DNA from: Arthrobacter sp. zg-Y844 | GTDB taxonomy: Bacteria > Actinomycetota > Actinomycetes > Actinomycetales > Micrococcaceae | Direction: 5' to 3' | DNA length: 64,000 nucleotides | Assembly: GCF_024385465.1 (NCBI RefSeq) | Contig: NZ_JANFLS010000001.1 | Coordinates: forward strand, 868,001-932,000 | In this document: in pieces, positions 62,043 to 64,000 of the stretch | Layout of the letters: the number at the start of each line of letters is the position of its first letter | How positions within the stretch are numbered: the stretch's first letter is position 1 | The notes under the pieces: model-generated | What the model saw: only the letters and a program-made list of their open reading frames with translations | Databases searched by the model: none | What the model was told of the DNA's origin: nothing | Made by a program: the position numbers and the translations under genes

Positions 62043-62876
62043 ATGAACTCGTCCACTGAACTCGACCTCGTGGCCAACGCCAGCGCGGCCCGCCAGGGAA
62101 TCGGCGCCTTCAACGTGGTGCTGCTTGAGCATGCGGAGGCCATCGTGGCCGGAGCTGAGCGGGCGGGCCGGCCGGTGATTCTTCAGATCAGCCAAAACAC
62201 GGTCAGTTACCACGGGTCCTTTGAACCCATCATGGCGGCAAGCCTGGCCATTGCGCGCACGGCAAGCGTGCCGGCAATCGTGCACCTCGACCATGCCGAA
62301 GACCTTCAGCTTGTGTACACCGCCGTCGAATTCGGGGTGCAGAGCGTGATGTTTGACGGTTCCACCCTCGATTATGAGGAGAACGTGGCAACTACCCGCA
62401 AAGTCGTTGAGTTCTGCCACGATCATGGGGTCTTCGTGGAAGCCGAGCTGGGCGAGGTCGGCGGAAAGGACGGCGTGCACGCCCCCGGCGCCCGAAGCCG
62501 TCCGGACGAGGTGGCCGCCTTTGTGGCCGCCACCGGGGTGGATGCCCTCGCCGTCGCCGTGGGAACCTCACACGCCATGACCGCCCGGGTTGCGACCGTT
62601 GACCGGGAGCTCATAGGAGAACTGGCTGCCTGTGCCGGTGTCCCCCTTGTTCTGCACGGCTCCTCCGGATTGAGCGATGAGGAGTTAATCGGCGCCGTCG
62701 GTGCCGGGATGACCAAGATCAACATCTCCACCCATCTCAACGGGCTCTTCACCGCCGCGGCCAGGCAGGCGCTCAATGCCGATGCTGCACTCGTTGATCC
62801 CCGCAAGTACATCACTCCTGCCCGGAACGCGGTGGCCGGCGAAGTCGCCCGCCTGCTGCGGTTGCTCGCTCCCTGA
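62043..62876 (+). CDS. Class II tagatose/fructose-bisphosphate aldolase
   Basis: 277-residue zinc aldolase of the GatY/KbaY/FbaA family. HLDHAEDLQL (81-90) has the catalytic Asp83 and zinc His84, VEAELGEVGGKDGVHAPGAR the metal Glu, and VLHGSSGLSDEELIGAV and GMTKINISTHLN the phosphate site. It splits tagatose-1,6-bisphosphate to DHAP and glyceraldehyde-3-P, ending the pathway. It starts 48 bases after the kinase. Confidence 0.87.
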   Translation: MNSSTELDLVANASAARQGIGAFNVVLLEHAEAIVAGAERAGRPVILQISQNTVSYHGSFEPIMAASLAIARTASVPAIVHLDHAEDLQLVYTAVEFGVQSVMFDGSTLDYEENVATTRKVVEFCHDHGVFVEAELGEVGGKDGVHAPGARSRPDEVAAFVAATGVDALAVAVGTSHAMTARVATVDRELIGELAACAGVPLVLHGSSGLSDEELIGAVGAGMTKINISTHLNGLFTAAARQALNADAALVDPRKYITPARNAVAGEVARLLRLLAP

Positions 62877-63003
62877 CCGTTCCGCCGGGCCGGTGCAAGG
62901 GGCACCACGGCAGTTTGCTGCGTTCGGCCCTCCGCCGGAAATGGGTAAGAATGGCGAGAAGGATAGCCGCTCCCCGCCAACTGTTTCCAAGAAAGAGGCA
63001 ACC

Positions 63004-63993
63004 ATGCAGATGCGTACCGCCGACGTCGCAATCATCATGCGCACAAAGAACCGCCCGGTTCTGCTGAAGCGTGCAATCGGAGATGTGCTCGACCAGAAAT
63101 TCCAGAATTGGCATCTCGTCATCGTCAATGACGGCGGCCGGGCGGCCGTGGTCGATGAACTCGTGAATGGCTTCAAGGACAAACTCGAGGACCGGGTGAC
63201 CGTCATCCACCACGCCACCAGCCGTGGAATGGAAGCCGCTTCGAACGCCGGGATCGCGGCGTCGTCGTCGCAGTATCTGGTAATCCACGACGACGATGAC
63301 ACCTGGCACGCGGATTTCCTCGCCCGGACCGTCGAATACCTGGACAGCAGCACCGACGCCGCGGTGGGGGTGCGGACTGAAATCGTCTACGAGCGCCTGG
63401 ACGGGGAAACCATCACGGAAACCGGACGTGCACCGTTCGGCCCCGCAGTGCCGGCGCTTTTGCTGGGCGAAATCCTGCGCTACAACCGCTGCGTTCCCAT
63501 TTCCCTGCTGTACCGGCGCTCACTCCACGAGGAGGTTGGCGGCTTCGATGAGAACCTGACCGCCGTCGGGGATTGGGAATTCCTGCTTCGGGTCATGCAG
63601 GTGCACCCCGTCGGGTTCATCGACGGCGAGCCGCTCGCCTTCTGGCGGCAACGTTTGGAGGCCACAGACGAGACCGCGAACAGTGTCCTCGCGGGCAACG
63701 AAGCGCATAGGCTCTACGACCGGGTGGTCCGCGACCGTTACCTCCGGGAATATGCGGGCAGCCAGGGCATCGCCCCGTTGCTGCATCTGGAGGGATCGAT
63801 CGAGGAACACTTCCACCACCTGCACCAGCGGCTCAACTATTCCGAGAGCCTTCTGCACGAGCTGAAGGCCCAAGCAGAGAGGGCAGAGGAACGGGCGCGA
63901 CTTCTGGAAGCCGCAGTCAGCGACGCAAGCCTCGTTAGCCTCATCCGCCGCCGGTACCGCCGTCTCAAGGATCGTTTGCCCTCAAGGGCGTAA
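63004..63993 (+). CDS. GT2 family glycosyltransferase with C-terminal coiled coil
   Basis: 329 residues. VAIIMRTKNRPVLLKRAIGD opens a GT-A fold, LVIHDDDDTWHADFLARTVE (about 93-112) has the metal-binding DxD, and NLTAVGDWEFLLRVMQVHPV is the acceptor/base segment. Residues ~275-325 form a charged coiled coil (HELKAQAERAEERARLLEAA) and basic tail, likely for membrane or partner binding. The ATG at 63004 has AGAGG upstream. It is not obviously part of the amino-sugar operon; a surface polysaccharide gene cluster may continue beyond the window. Confidence 0.82.
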   Translation: MQMRTADVAIIMRTKNRPVLLKRAIGDVLDQKFQNWHLVIVNDGGRAAVVDELVNGFKDKLEDRVTVIHHATSRGMEAASNAGIAASSSQYLVIHDDDDTWHADFLARTVEYLDSSTDAAVGVRTEIVYERLDGETITETGRAPFGPAVPALLLGEILRYNRCVPISLLYRRSLHEEVGGFDENLTAVGDWEFLLRVMQVHPVGFIDGEPLAFWRQRLEATDETANSVLAGNEAHRLYDRVVRDRYLREYAGSQGIAPLLHLEGSIEEHFHHLHQRLNYSESLLHELKAQAERAEERARLLEAAVSDASLVSLIRRRYRRLKDRLPSRA

Positions 63994-64000
63994 GAGACGA

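Overview
The window is high-GC, gene-dense DNA of an actinobacterium. Its gene families and a homoprotocatechuate ring-cleavage enzyme of the Arthrobacter/Brevibacterium type suggest Micrococcaceae (Arthrobacter sensu lato); this is inferred from content, not from a marker gene. Many neighbouring genes overlap as TGATG, TAGTG, ATGA or GTGA, so long translationally coupled operons dominate. No rRNA, tRNA, CRISPR array, integrase or intact insertion sequence was recognised.

Region 1 (1-12385) is purine catabolism. A minus-strand operon runs uraD, uraH, urate oxidase, urate/xanthine permease, a DUF6986 aldolase-like protein, allE and a hydroxypyruvate isomerase that leaves the window. Facing it are xdhC and a two-gene molybdenum hydroxylase (FAD subunit plus a fused [2Fe-2S]-Mo subunit). 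Together they take xanthine through urate and the hydroxyisourate steps towards allantoin, and carry glyoxylate-level products onward. Allantoinase and allantoate hydrolase are not in the window.

Region 2 (12386-20174) holds a DapA-like lyase with a divergent EamA exporter/MarR pair, bounded on both sides by the same palindromic intergenic repeat. A PadR/membrane-protein pair, a lipoprotein, a GNAT enzyme and a GT87 mannosyltransferase-like protein follow.

Region 3 (20175-31622) is an aromatic meta-cleavage locus of unknown substrate: extradiol dioxygenase, two FAH-family hydrolases, cyclase-family hydrolase, FAD monooxygenase and ACMSD-like amidohydrolase on the plus strand. A LysR regulator and a ribose-type ABC importer lie on the minus strand. 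CRP/GlxR-like palindromes lie in front of both arms.

Region 4 (31771-36333) is mixed: two regulators or enzymes with clear operators, a choloylglycine-hydrolase-type enzyme and an M23 peptidase. Region 5 (36400-42911) is the homoprotocatechuate (4-hydroxyphenylacetate) meta pathway: an FAH-RraA fusion, GntR, hpaE, hpaD, hpaH and the HpcH/HpaI aldolase.

Region 6 (about 42973-47045) is a sparsely coding, lower-GC island of unrecognised genes with long gene-free stretches and two strong hairpin terminators. An Old Yellow Enzyme, a protein resembling the lantibiotic-dehydratase C-terminal domain and a MOSC protein follow.

Region 7 (50469-62876) is an amino-sugar locus best read as N-acetylgalactosamine use. 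It has NagA-like deacetylase, ROK kinase, a wall-anchored DUF4874/DUF4832 protein, a CUT1 ABC importer, a Gfo/Idh/MocA protein, a DeoR regulator, AgaS-like isomerase-deaminase, PfkB-type kinase and class II aldolase. The wall-anchored protein and the Gfo/Idh/MocA protein are the least explained parts and could be the glycan-releasing enzymes. A GT2 glycosyltransferase closes the window.
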